Origin: Pseudomonadota bacterium
GTDB lineage: Bacteria; Pseudomonadota; Gammaproteobacteria; Pseudomonadales; Moraxellaceae
DNA: 64,000 bases
Assembly (NCBI GenBank): GCA_023393635.1
Contig: JAEWKT010000061.1
Coordinates: 128,800 to 192,799, forward strand
Direction: 5' to 3'
Shown here: positions 17,507 to 27,511 of the stretch, in pieces
Layout of the letters: the number at the start of each line of letters is the position of its first letter
Numbering within the stretch: the stretch's first letter is position 1
Notes under the pieces: model-generated
The model's database searches: none
What the model saw: the letters and a program-made list of their open reading frames with translations, nothing else
Told to the model about the DNA's origin: nothing
Made by a program: the position numbers and the translations under genes

Positions 17507-20410
17507 ATGATGGAACAGCGAAGCGAACAGTATTTGCATAACCGTATTTTCAACATGCAAATCACTGAAACCCAACAGCACCAGAACCTCCAGCTATTAG
17601 GTATGGTTGGGCTTATTATTTTATCCTATTTATTTTATAAAGATTCAACCATTATTTCACATCAACACCTAGCCAGTTGGTGCATTATTTCAACAGTTAT
17701 TGTGGCGTTATCTACCATTTTAAATAACTACCTCATTTCTAGCAGCTTCAAATTAAAATATCTTTATATTGACGCTTATTTACAGGTTAACGCATTTGTT
17801 CTTGGTCTGATTATTGCCATTGGGCAAGTATTAATGGGCTGGCAACTGCTCTTTACACCCAGTTCACATCCGCTGTCTCCTGAGTTTTATGTATTTACCA
17901 CCATTATTGTATTTTCACATTTATTAGGGTTAATTAGTCTCACTATTCGGATTCGCTGTTTTTACTTACTTGTGATTACTAGCATGTCTCCTTTGCTGGT
18001 ACTGCAATTAACCAACTGGCCTACTTTTTCATTAAACGATCCATTTTTTCTTATTAATGATATTTATATACTGTTTATTTTGTTTTGCGGCATACATCTA
18101 TATAAAACACGCAATCGCCTAACATGGCTGATTATTCGAAATGATAATCTGGTAGAACATGCCGAGCAGCAACGCAGCATTACAGAACAAGCCTACCAGC
18201 AGCTTGAACAAGAAATGCTTGAGCGACGCGCAATAGAATGGAAACTACAACAGACTAACCAGCATTTAGAAGAAATGGTTAAAGAGCGCACTTTTGATAT
18301 CCAGCAAATTAATTTAAGCCTGGAGCGTTCCAAACAAAGCCTGGAGATGGCCCAACAAACTGCAGGGATTGGTAGTTGGGATTGGGATGTTAAAAACCGA
18401 ATGATGCAAACCACCAACTTCGATCAGATTTTGGGTTATAACAATGACGAAATAAATGACTATATTGGAAATATTAGCCGTTTAATTCATCCCGAAGATT
18501 TTATTAGCGTTAAAAAAGCCATTACCAGCCATTTGCGCAACCAAACAGCGCGCTATGAAAGTGTCTACAGGATAAGACACAAACAAGGTTATTGGGTATG
18601 GGTGCAAGATATGGGTCGGGTGATTCAGCGCGATCCTGTTAATAAGCAACCGCTACGCATGGTAGGTATACGGCGTAATATTAATGATGAAAAACTGGTT
18701 GCTGAGCGTTTAAAGCTCTCAGCCAGTGTGTTTGATCGGGCGGCTGAAGGCATCTTTATTTTAGATAGTAAACTGCATTATTTAGATGTAAACCCATGCT
18801 TTGAGCAAACGATGGGTCTACCGCGAGAACACTTTGTCGGCACCCATGTATTTAGCTACCAGCACCACAGTGAAAAAATTCAGAAGCAACACGCTTTAAT
18901 TTTAAAATCACTGATGCAATCAGGCGAGTTTGAAGGGGAAATTGTTGAAAAAGGTGCCCATGGTAAAGAATTACCACTATGGATCCATATCAATAGTATT
19001 CGCAACGAACAAGAAAAAGTCACGCATTATATCGGCATATTATCTGATTTAACCCAGCGCAAAGAAGCTGAGCAACGTCTGTCCTATTTATCTAATTATG
19101 ATGCGCTTACCGACCTGCCCAATCGCAACCTGTTTAAAACTCAACTTCATCAACTGATGATGAATAACCGTGATAAAAAAGAAAAATTTGCTTTAATGCG
19201 CATCAATATAGACCGTTTCCGCTTTTTAAATGACTCTTTAAATAACGATGGCGGTGACCTTTTACTACAACAAGTGGCCAAGCGTTTAAGGTTGCTTAAT
19301 GTTGACTCATTGATGGTGGCCCGCTTAGGTAGTGATGATTTTGCAATTATTTTTGAAAGCTATCGTTTTAGAAGCTCGGATGTAAAAAGCCATTGCAAAA
19401 AAATTATGCAGGCTTTTGAGCAGCCATTTACCATTGAAGGCCAAGAGTTAATCATTACCATTTCAATGGGCATTGCCATGTTTCCAGAGCATGGACGTCA
19501 GGTAGACAGTCTAAGCAATCATGCCGAAAAAGCATTACAGGAAGCCAAACGCCTGGGTGGCAGTACGGTTATTTACTACACTCAAGATGAGCATATTCCT
19601 AACAAGAATCGTGTGCACTTAGAATCTGCTTTACGTAAAGCGCTCATCAATGATGAGTTTGTGGTGTATTATCAGCCTAAGTTTGAGGTAGCCAGTGGCA
19701 AAATTTGTGGTTTTGAAGCTTTAGTACGCTGGCAGCATCCTGAGCATGGCTTGGTACCGCCTGTACAGTTTATTCCACTGGCCGAAGAAACCAGTTTAAT
19801 TTCCCATATTGGTACAGTGGTGCTCAGAAAAACCTGCCAGCAAATTAAACAATGGGAGCAACAGGGGCTGGGCAATATTAAAGTATCGGTAAACGTTGTT
19901 GCTCAGCAAATTCAACGGGGTAACCTGGTTGAAGAAATAGACCAGCTGCTTGAAAGTTATCAGATTGATCCGATGTCGCTTGAACTTGAAATTACTGAAA
20001 CCTCATTAATGGATGACTCAGAAGTAGCGCGTGATGTATTACATCAGCTAAAAAATAGAAATGTCTCTATTGCCCTGGATGATTTTGGTACAGGTTATTC
20101 TTCTTTATCTTATTTAGGCCATTACCCGATTGATGTACTAAAAATTGATCGTTCATTTGTCACTAAAATTGGCGCACATCGCCATCAAGAAGCCATTGTA
20201 CGGGCTATTTTGGCTATGGGGCATTCACTGAATATGAGTGTGGTGGCTGAAGGCGTGGAAACGCCTCAACAGGCCAACTTCCTGCATGACGAAGGCTGCG
20301 ATGTACTACAGGGTTATTTGATGAGTAAGCCATTAAACCAGGAGGATGCCACCGAATTTTTAAGGCAGGCACCACAGCTAGCGCAATTTACTACCTGTCC
20401 AGCGCCATAA
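17507..20410 (+). CDS. Membrane PAS-(degenerate GGDEF)-EAL cyclic-di-GMP protein
   Basis: 967 aa. N-terminal membrane region with several helices (about 30-205), a predicted coiled coil (about 210-275), two PAS domains (about 280-395 and 400-520; the first has a PAC motif ending YRIRHKQGYWVWVQDMG), then GGDEF and EAL domains. The GGDEF site reads GSDDF (608-612), so cyclase activity is doubtful. EAL is intact: EAL at 737-739, ETS, DDFGTGYSS, LKIDRSF, AEGVE and LQGYLMSKP are present, so c-di-GMP phosphodiesterase activity is likely. GGAG lies 10 bases before the ATG at 17507; the upstream GTG extension is rejected. Free-standing gene; target process unknown. Confidence 0.9.
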   Translation: MMEQRSEQYLHNRIFNMQITETQQHQNLQLLGMVGLIILSYLFYKDSTIISHQHLASWCIISTVIVALSTILNNYLISSSFKLKYLYIDAYLQVNAFVLGLIIAIGQVLMGWQLLFTPSSHPLSPEFYVFTTIIVFSHLLGLISLTIRIRCFYLLVITSMSPLLVLQLTNWPTFSLNDPFFLINDIYILFILFCGIHLYKTRNRLTWLIIRNDNLVEHAEQQRSITEQAYQQLEQEMLERRAIEWKLQQTNQHLEEMVKERTFDIQQINLSLERSKQSLEMAQQTAGIGSWDWDVKNRMMQTTNFDQILGYNNDEINDYIGNISRLIHPEDFISVKKAITSHLRNQTARYESVYRIRHKQGYWVWVQDMGRVIQRDPVNKQPLRMVGIRRNINDEKLVAERLKLSASVFDRAAEGIFILDSKLHYLDVNPCFEQTMGLPREHFVGTHVFSYQHHSEKIQKQHALILKSLMQSGEFEGEIVEKGAHGKELPLWIHINSIRNEQEKVTHYIGILSDLTQRKEAEQRLSYLSNYDALTDLPNRNLFKTQLHQLMMNNRDKKEKFALMRINIDRFRFLNDSLNNDGGDLLLQQVAKRLRLLNVDSLMVARLGSDDFAIIFESYRFRSSDVKSHCKKIMQAFEQPFTIEGQELIITISMGIAMFPEHGRQVDSLSNHAEKALQEAKRLGGSTVIYYTQDEHIPNKNRVHLESALRKALINDEFVVYYQPKFEVASGKICGFEALVRWQHPEHGLVPPVQFIPLAEETSLISHIGTVVLRKTCQQIKQWEQQGLGNIKVSVNVVAQQIQRGNLVEEIDQLLESYQIDPMSLELEITETSLMDDSEVARDVLHQLKNRNVSIALDDFGTGYSSLSYLGHYPIDVLKIDRSFVTKIGAHRHQEAIVRAILAMGHSLNMSVVAEGVETPQQANFLHDEGCDVLQGYLMSKPLNQEDATEFLRQAPQLAQFTTCPAP

Positions 20411-20465
20411 AATCAATGCTAAAAAATATAAAATAGCTGCTAAAGAGATAATATAGTGCTACCCC

Positions 20466-20494
20466 CTGACATTTTAAGCATCTAATGGTATAGT
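20466..20494 (+). promoter_or_regulatory. Promoter of maeB
   Basis: CTGACA (20466-20471) and TATAGT (20489-20494) with a 17-base spacer; the -10 is extended by TG one base upstream. Transcription should start near 20501, which rules out the TTG at 20502 as start codon. Confidence 0.7.
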
Positions 20495-20552
20495 TTCGCA
20501 CTTGTTTAAACCCGTATCACAACACGATACCTTAGCGAAACCAGAGAACGAG

Positions 20553-22844
20553 ATGGATGATCAAGCATTAAAAAAAGCTGCGCTACATTACCATGAGTTT
20601 CCAAAGCCCGGCAAAATTAGTGTCACTCCAAGCAAGCAGCTAGTCAATCAACGCGACTTAGCACTTGCCTACTCACCTGGGGTCGCAGCACCTTGTCTAG
20701 AAATTGAACGCGATCCATCTACAGCAGCACTTTATACAGCACGCGGTAACCTGGTAGCTGTTATTACCAACGGTACAGCGGTGCTGGGTTTAGGGAACAT
20801 TGGGCCATTGGCCTCTAAGCCTGTGATGGAAGGCAAAGGTGTCTTATTTAAAAAATTTGCTGGTATTGATGTATTTGACTTAGAAATTGCAGAAAACGAT
20901 CCAGATAAAATTGTTGATCTGGTTGCGGCATTAGAACCAACCTTTGGCGGCATTAACCTGGAAGATATTAAAGCACCAGAATGTTTTTATATTGAACGTA
21001 AACTGCGCGAGCGCATGAATATCCCCGTATTTCATGACGACCAGCATGGCACCAGTATTATTGTGGGTGCAGGCTTAATTAATGCGCTAGAAATTGTTGG
21101 CAAAAAAATTGAAGACCTAAAAATCGTGGCCTCGGGAGCTGGCGCAGCAGCGATTTCTTGCCTGGACTTGCTTTGTGCCCTAGGTGCAAAACGGGAGAAC
21201 ATTACGGTTGCCGACTCACGTGGTTTAATTACTACAGCACGGTTAAGTAGCCTGGATGAAAGTAAAGCGCGATATGCACAGGATATTAGTGAAACGCAAC
21301 TGCATGAAGTGATGCAGGACGCTGATATGTTCCTGGGTTTATCCACTGCTGGCATTTTAACCCCAGCCATGATGAAACACATGGCGAAAGACCCAATTAT
21401 TTTTGCCCTGGCCAATCCAAACCCAGAAATTTTGCCTGAACATGCGCTTGAAGCACGTCCTGACGCTATTATTGCTACAGGCCGTTCGGACTATCCAAAC
21501 CAGGTGAATAATGCACTATGCTTTCCTTATATCTTCCGTGGCGCGCTAGATTCTGGTGCAACCACCATTAACGAAGAAATGAAAATTGCCTGTGTGCATG
21601 CTATTGCAAAAATGGCGCATGTTGAACCTGATTCCAGTACTTATGGCGAAAAAGCACAATCCTTTGGCCGTGAGTATTTAATTCCAGGGCCGCTTGATCC
21701 ACGGTTAATTTTAGAAATTGCCCCCGCTGTTGCTCAAGCAGCCATAGATTCTGGTGTTGCCACTCGTCCTATTCAGGATTTTTCCGCTTACCGCCAGCGC
21801 TTATCTGAGTTTGTCTATAACTCTGCTTTCCTCATGAAGCCGATCTTTGCTCAAGCCAAGACTGATCCCAAGCGTATTGTGTTTTGTGAAGGTGAAGATG
21901 ACCGTGTATTGCGTGCAGTCCAAATTTTGGTTGATGATGGCTTAGCCCAACCTATTTTAGTCGGTCGCCCTGCGGTGATTGAAGAAAATATTAAACGCCA
22001 AGGGTTACGCCTACAGGCTGGGGTCAACTTTGAAATGGTGAATCAGGATGACGACCATCGTTATACTGATTTCTGGCAGCATTACTATAGCCTCATGCAA
22101 CGTCGTGGCATTGGGGTAGAGTTGGCAAAGCGTGAAGCGCGTCGTCGCACCACGCTCATCGGTGCCATGCTAATGCATTTTGGCCATGCAGATGGCATGA
22201 TTTGCGGTACATTTGGTTATTATGACCTGCACCTTGACTATGTGCGCGATATCATTGGTACAAAATCTGGTATTCAGAATTTATATGCCATGAATGTGGT
22301 CATGATGGGCGATCGTAATTTATTTATTGCGGATACCTATGTTAACCCTGAACCGACTGCTGAGCAGTTAGCAGAAATGACCCTGCTGGCGGCTGAAGAA
22401 GTGAAACGCTTTGGCTTAACACCTCGTGTAGCACTACTTTCGCACTCCAACTTTGGTAGTGCCAATGATGCCAGTGCGGAAAAAATGCGTGAAGTCTTCC
22501 GTCTGCTCTCTCTCCAGGCGCCTGAACTGGAAGTAGAAGGTGAAATGCATGGGGATGCGGCCATTGATGAGGCCATTCGTCTGGCGCAATTCCCTAACTC
22601 ACGCTACAAAGGTGCCGCCAATCTACTGATTATGCCAAACCTGGATGCCGCCAATATTGCATTTAATTTATTAAAAGCAGCGGCTGGTAATAACGTGACT
22701 GTAGGGCCAATTTTGTTAGGCGCGGCCAAACCTGTGCATGTACTTACCCCAACAGCAACTTCACGCCGTATTGTAAATATGACTGCGCTAACAGTGGCTG
22801 AAATTCAGCATGCTGAGAAAAATCAAGCAACCTTAGCTGATTAA
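20553..22844 (+). CDS. maeB: NADP-dependent malic enzyme with phosphotransacetylase-like domain
   Basis: Oxidative decarboxylation of malate to pyruvate with NADPH formation. 763 aa in two parts: a malic enzyme module (1 to about 430; ALAYSPGVAAPC, HDDQHGTSI, NAD(P)-binding GAGAAAISCLDLL) and a phosphate acetyltransferase-like module (about 431-763; ICGTFGYYDLH, SNFGSANDASAEKMR). In known MaeB enzymes the C-terminal module is regulatory. The ATG at 20553 gives the classic MDDQALKKAALHYHEFP N-terminus; the longer TTG form would start at the transcription start. Confidence 0.97.
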   Translation: MDDQALKKAALHYHEFPKPGKISVTPSKQLVNQRDLALAYSPGVAAPCLEIERDPSTAALYTARGNLVAVITNGTAVLGLGNIGPLASKPVMEGKGVLFKKFAGIDVFDLEIAENDPDKIVDLVAALEPTFGGINLEDIKAPECFYIERKLRERMNIPVFHDDQHGTSIIVGAGLINALEIVGKKIEDLKIVASGAGAAAISCLDLLCALGAKRENITVADSRGLITTARLSSLDESKARYAQDISETQLHEVMQDADMFLGLSTAGILTPAMMKHMAKDPIIFALANPNPEILPEHALEARPDAIIATGRSDYPNQVNNALCFPYIFRGALDSGATTINEEMKIACVHAIAKMAHVEPDSSTYGEKAQSFGREYLIPGPLDPRLILEIAPAVAQAAIDSGVATRPIQDFSAYRQRLSEFVYNSAFLMKPIFAQAKTDPKRIVFCEGEDDRVLRAVQILVDDGLAQPILVGRPAVIEENIKRQGLRLQAGVNFEMVNQDDDHRYTDFWQHYYSLMQRRGIGVELAKREARRRTTLIGAMLMHFGHADGMICGTFGYYDLHLDYVRDIIGTKSGIQNLYAMNVVMMGDRNLFIADTYVNPEPTAEQLAEMTLLAAEEVKRFGLTPRVALLSHSNFGSANDASAEKMREVFRLLSLQAPELEVEGEMHGDAAIDEAIRLAQFPNSRYKGAANLLIMPNLDAANIAFNLLKAAAGNNVTVGPILLGAAKPVHVLTPTATSRRIVNMTALTVAEIQHAEKNQATLAD

Positions 22845-22874
22845 TTCGTACATTTCTAACGCATTAAAACCTTA

Positions 22875-22912
22875 GGGCTAACAAATATCATGTGTATTTG
22901 TTAGCCCTTGTT
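22875..22912 (+). terminator. Terminator after maeB
   Basis: Perfect 13-base arms at 22875-22887 (GGGCTAACAAATA) and 22895-22907, seven-base loop, then a T-rich stretch. Strong stem, modest T tract. Confidence 0.75.
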
Positions 22913-22943
22913 GTATGCTTTATAGCAGGCAGGAGGTTTTAAC

Positions 22944-24191
22944 ATGCAAGTTTTTTTGGTGGGTGGTGCTGTTCGTGATCAATTATTGGGTCGTACAGTC
23001 ACGGAGCATGATTATGTGGTCGTGGGTGCAACGCCTGACCATATGTTGGCAGAAGGCTATTTACCCGTTGGCAAAGACTTCCCTGTTTTTTTGCACCCCA
23101 AAACACATGATGAATATGCACTGGCACGCACCGAACGAAAATCTGGCGTTGGCTATGCTGGCTTTACTTTTTATACCTCCCCTGACTTAACCCTCGAAGA
23201 TGATCTGATTCGCCGCGATTTAACCATTAACGCCATGGCACAAGCGGATGACGGCACAATTATTGATCCTTATGGTGGCCTTAAGGATTTAGAACAACGA
23301 GTGCTGCGTCATGTCTCACCTGCTTTTATAGAGGATCCTTTACGTGTACTGCGTGTGGCACGCTTTGCTGCGCGCTATGCCACGCTGGGCTTTCAGGTTG
23401 CTCCTGAAACCTTGACACTCATGCAGCAGTTAGTTGAACAAGGCGAATTAAACCATTTAATACCTGAACGGATTTGGAAAGAAACCCAGAACGCTTTAAA
23501 TGAAGACCATGCTGAAGTTTATTTTGAGGTGCTGCGGGCTTGCGGTGCATTAAAAGTCATTATGCCAGAGGTCGATGCATTATTTGGCGTGCCTCAGCGT
23601 CCTGAATATCATCCTGAAGTTGATTGTGGAATTCATACCATGATGACCCTGCAACGCGCCTGTGAAGCCAATTATAGTGACCGCGTGCGTTTTGCTGCTT
23701 TGGTACATGACCTCGGCAAAGCCTTGACTCCCGCAGATATTCTGCCGCGCCATATACAGCATGAAATGCGAGGTATCGAGCCTGTCAAAGCGTTATGTCA
23801 GCGTCTTAAAGTGCCTACGCAGCATCAGCAACTTGCAGAGCTGGTGTGTAAGGAACATTTGCTCTGCCATCAGGTCATGGATTTGCGCGCAGGCACGGTA
23901 TGGCGTTTATTACAACGATTAGATGTGATGCGTAGGCCAGATCGGGTGGAAGAATTTATTCAGGCCTGTGAATGTGATTCTCGGGGTCGCTTAGGGCTAG
24001 AAGATCGCCCCTATCCGCAAGCTGATTTTCTGCGTGAAGCAATGACTCGTGTTAGAGCCATACGCGCAGCCAGTCTATCACCAGATATTCAGGGGGCAGA
24101 GATTGGTGAAGCCCTGGTTGCCGCCAGAATTGAGGCCATCGCTTTATTTAAAAAAGAATTTAGTGCCAACTGCCAATCACCATCCTTTTAA
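22944..24191 (+). CDS. cca: CCA tRNA nucleotidyltransferase with HD domain
   Basis: Adds and repairs the 3' CCA end of tRNAs. 415 aa, class II. N-terminal nucleotidyltransferase: GGAVRD (7-12), the metal-site region EHDYVVVG (21-28), ARTERKSG, and the neck motif RRDLTINAMA. A C-terminal HD phosphohydrolase domain has HDLGKA near 256-261, as in the multifunctional enterobacterial enzyme. AGGAGG precedes the ATG. Confidence 0.96.
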   Translation: MQVFLVGGAVRDQLLGRTVTEHDYVVVGATPDHMLAEGYLPVGKDFPVFLHPKTHDEYALARTERKSGVGYAGFTFYTSPDLTLEDDLIRRDLTINAMAQADDGTIIDPYGGLKDLEQRVLRHVSPAFIEDPLRVLRVARFAARYATLGFQVAPETLTLMQQLVEQGELNHLIPERIWKETQNALNEDHAEVYFEVLRACGALKVIMPEVDALFGVPQRPEYHPEVDCGIHTMMTLQRACEANYSDRVRFAALVHDLGKALTPADILPRHIQHEMRGIEPVKALCQRLKVPTQHQQLAELVCKEHLLCHQVMDLRAGTVWRLLQRLDVMRRPDRVEEFIQACECDSRGRLGLEDRPYPQADFLREAMTRVRAIRAASLSPDIQGAEIGEALVAARIEAIALFKKEFSANCQSPSF

Positions 24192-24553
24192 ATGCACTTT
24201 AATGCCAATACCTTTAAAGCGAATTTAACAATAGCACTTTTATGTATCAAAAGGCATTAAGAATGTTGGTGGATAAAATTTAATTCTTCATGTTTTAGGG
24301 CCTTATTTTAGTTTTAATCTTGTTATATAACGGTTTATTCTTTCTATTAAAAAATTTATTGATCACTTTAAGATACATAAAATTATTCAACTTACCTACT
24401 TTAACAAATCCCAGCAAATGCGAATGAGTTTTAATATAACAGATATATTGTTAGTACCAAACTCCCGCTTTAATGCCTGCCGTAAAGGAATTTTTTACAT
24501 TCAAATCATACATTCGAATAATTAGACAGCATCTTTTAGATACGGAGTGCTAT
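24192..24553. other. A/T-rich intergenic region
   Basis: 362 bases between cca and the broken OmpW-family gene. It is strongly A/T-rich with no convincing frame, terminator or repeat. It should carry the promoter of the following gene; I could not place it. Confidence 0.45.
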
Positions 24554-25637
24554 ATGGAATTTAGGTTGGCTCAGGTGATCGCTTCCTTGAGTATTGTTTT
24601 TTTGCCAAGTGCAAGTTTTGCAGCATCGTCATGGTTTAGCCTTAAAGACAATGATGGGTTTAAGCGTTTTTCGGTGTCAGCTGGTTGGTTGCATGTGATG
24701 CCGCAAGGAAAACCCAATGATATTAAAATTAATACTGTGGTAGATGAAGGCCGCTCAACAGATATTGGTGACATTCGCTATCAAGACATTGCAGACAACT
24801 CGAGCAATATTGATCCAGTGACTAAGGCTGCTTTAAAAACAGCCTCTGCACTTAATAAAGGCGTGGTATCTGGTGATTTATTAAAAACATTAGGTGCAAG
24901 CTCTGAAATTTATGGCTTAAACCAATGGACTGCCCCAGGGACGGGATTTAAAAGCAGAAGATGTGGATACTTTGGGACTGGTGTTTAATTACTTTCTTAG
25001 CAACCATGTATCAGTAGAACTCATTGGCGGGATTCCACCCAAAGTGGACTTAAAAGGGGTAGGCAATATTACCGCACCTTTACACGCCAAAGCCTCAGCA
25101 GCAGGTGGTTTAATTAATTTTGATTTGTATAAAGATTTGCAAATTACCGATCTGGATTCTTACGGTCAGACCGCCAGCGTACGCGCCTGGACACCAGCAA
25201 CCACATTGCAATATCACTTTGGCCAGTCAGGAGTGAATAAATTTAGGCCTTATTTAGGCTTAGGGGTGATGTATGCATGGTTTGATGACATTAAGCTAAA
25301 TAAAAATGTGGAAGCTGACTTAATTGCAGCGGGACATCAAATTCAAAATGTGCTTGATGATAAAGCAGGTGCCGCGCTGTCTGGCGAAGCTTCTTCAGGT
25401 AATCCTTATGTCAAAGTAAAAGCAGAACCAACGCTGGCACCATTTGCAACAGCTGGTTTTACCTATGATTTTAATGATCGCTGGTTTAGTACGGCTTCAG
25501 TGTCTTATACAGCGCTTAGCAATAAAGCCAAAATTTCAGTGATGAGTGATAAAGACCAGTCTCAGCTTATTGGTGCAGAAACCACGGTGGATATTAATCC
25601 TGTAATTAGTTATTTAGGAATTGGTTATCGCTTTTAG
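24554..25637 (+). pseudogene. OmpW-family outer-membrane protein, frameshifted
   Basis: Two overlapping frames together encode one OmpW-like barrel of about 360 residues. The first part (24554-24988; GGAG six bases before the ATG) has a signal peptide (about 1-22) and strand FKRFSVSAGWLHVMPQG, and reads out of frame after about 24945. The second frame begins near 24945 and continues with AEDVDTLGLVFNYFL, SVELIGGIPPKVDL, FRPYLGLGVMYAWF and the C-terminal barrel end YLGIGYRF. One extra base at or near GGG 24943-24945 explains the break. It could be a true inactivation or a sequencing error. OmpW proteins form narrow channels for small hydrophobic compounds; this one is longer than the usual 210-230 aa. 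Confidence 0.85.
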
Positions 25638-25686
25638 CAGTTGCTGCTCATAGCAAAATTATAGCGTTAAAAACTATTTCTTCATT

Positions 25687-25723
25687 GCCGATCAATGGTT
25701 AAATTTTATTGATCGGCTTTTTT
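25687..25723 (+). terminator. Terminator after the OmpW-family gene
   Basis: Ten-base perfect arms GCCGATCAAT (25687-25696) and ATTGATCGGC (25708-25717) followed by six T. Confidence 0.9.
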
Positions 25724-25754
25724 AATGCTTATTCATTTAGTGCAGCTAAGCTAA

Positions 25755-27173
25755 TTAAAACAGCCGATTTAAGCCGTTCAATGCCGCCACACGATAGGCT
25801 TCTGCCATGGTGGGATAGTTAAAGGTAGTAGTAGTAAAGTAATGCAAGGTGTTATTGCATTGGCTGAGCATAATGGCTTGACCAATATGAATAATTTCTG
25901 CCGCATTATTACCAAAACAATGAATGCCCAAAATTTCCAGGGTTTCACGGTGGAATAATATTTTTAACACGCCCACGGTTTCCCCTGTAATTTGCGCACG
26001 TGCCAAATGACGGAACGAAGACTGCCCCACTTCATAAGGTATTTTTTCAAGGGTTAGTTGCTGCTCAGTTTTCCCAATGGATGAAATCTCTGGAATGGTA
26101 TAAATGCCCGTTGGTACGTTCACAATGGGCTGAATGTCTTTTTCACCCAGCATATTTGCGGCAGCACAACGCCCCTGATCATAGGCTGCTGATGCTAAAG
26201 ATGGCCAGCCAATCACATCGCCTGCGGCATACACATGCGGCACACTGGTTTGATACTCATTATTCACTGCCAGCTGACCACGGCTATTGGGTGTTAGGCC
26301 AATACTTTCCAAGCCCATGTTGTCGGTGTTGCCTGAGCGTCCGTTACACCACAAAATAGCATCGGCTTTAATTTTTTTACCGCTTTGCAAATGCAAAATG
26401 ACATAATCATCATGGGTTTCTAAATGATCAATTTGCTCGTTGTGCCGAATCAGCACGCCCAGTTCACGCAGGTAATAAGAGAGCGCATCCGAAATTTCAG
26501 CATCCAGATAGTTAAGTAGCTGTGACTGGGTATTAATCAGATCTACTTTATGATCCAAACCAATAAAAATAGAGGCATACTCACAGCCAATCACGCCAGC
26601 ACCATAAATAATAATTTTATGAATGGGGTAATCGAGGTTTAAAATTTTATCGCTATCAAATACGCGTGGATGATTAAAATCTAATTCTGCGGGCTGATAA
26701 GGCCTGCTTCCTGTGGCAATCACCAACTGATCAAAACTTAAGGTTTCTTTGCCACCATCTAAGGTATTAACAATTAAAGTATGCTCATCTTGCAAATAAG
26801 CCTGGCCATGATGAATATCAATTTCATTGCGCTCATAAAATCGCGTGTGCGTATCCACTTGCGACTGAATCACCTTATGCGCATTGCGCAGCACCTCAGA
26901 TAACGGAACCTGCTTCCACTCACCTACTTTTTGGAACAAGGGATCGCGCTGGTAACGCATGATATTAAATACAGTTTGGCGCAAAGACTTACTAGGAATA
27001 GTGCCCACATGGGTACAATTGCCACCCAACTGCGAACGCTGATCAACCAGGGCCACTTTCTTGCCGCCTTTGGCCAACTTCATGGACGCCCCCTCACCTG
27101 CTGGCCCTGCACCAAGTACAATTGCATCATATTGATACGCTGGTTTCTTGGGAGTTTTCTCGCGACGCGCCAT
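25755..27173 (-). CDS. sthA: Soluble pyridine nucleotide transhydrogenase
   Basis: Flavoprotein that exchanges reducing equivalents between NADPH and NAD+. 472 aa. FAD-binding GAGPAG (21-26), then GGNCTHVGTIPSK around Cys53: the second cysteine of the disulfide in lipoamide dehydrogenases is Thr58 here, which is the hallmark of SthA. A second dinucleotide-binding site (GAGVIGCEYA) and the dimerisation domain follow. AGGAG precedes the ATG. It is divergent from lipA. With maeB in the same window the cell can both make and reoxidise NADPH. Confidence 0.95.
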   Translation of the reverse strand: MARREKTPKKPAYQYDAIVLGAGPAGEGASMKLAKGGKKVALVDQRSQLGGNCTHVGTIPSKSLRQTVFNIMRYQRDPLFQKVGEWKQVPLSEVLRNAHKVIQSQVDTHTRFYERNEIDIHHGQAYLQDEHTLIVNTLDGGKETLSFDQLVIATGSRPYQPAELDFNHPRVFDSDKILNLDYPIHKIIIYGAGVIGCEYASIFIGLDHKVDLINTQSQLLNYLDAEISDALSYYLRELGVLIRHNEQIDHLETHDDYVILHLQSGKKIKADAILWCNGRSGNTDNMGLESIGLTPNSRGQLAVNNEYQTSVPHVYAAGDVIGWPSLASAAYDQGRCAAANMLGEKDIQPIVNVPTGIYTIPEISSIGKTEQQLTLEKIPYEVGQSSFRHLARAQITGETVGVLKILFHRETLEILGIHCFGNNAAEIIHIGQAIMLSQCNNTLHYFTTTTFNYPTMAEAYRVAALNGLNRLF

Positions 27174-27511
27174 GTATATCTCTCCTGACCTTAGGCCTAA
27201 TGTTAATTTTTAAAAATAATAAACTGTCCGCTTATGATATGTCATGCAAAAGCAATGATGGCAAAAACATTTCTTTTTAAGCTACTACTTTAGTGGGGAG
27301 CATGCTACTAACCCTGCAATATTTATGCAAAATTGATACAACCGCACTACCTCAGCAAATGCATAAATTATCATTCTAGGGGCTTTTGTGGCGTATACTA
27401 GAGTCTCAAAAATGTTAGTCAAACGATGTGTTGCATGAATGAGCAGTTTAAATTTTTACTGAGTTTAAGCTGCCCTCACTGAAGCCAACCCATGTTTAAG
27501 GGATACCGATT
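27174..27511. other. Divergent intergenic region sthA/lipA
   Basis: 338 bases with no convincing frame. It should hold both promoters; TATACT at 27394-27399 is a possible -10 for lipA but lacks a clear -35. No inverted repeat of note. Confidence 0.4.

Noticed and set aside
20502..20552. TTG start extending MaeB by 17 residues
   Set aside because: It coincides with the predicted transcription start and adds nothing similar to MaeB N-termini.
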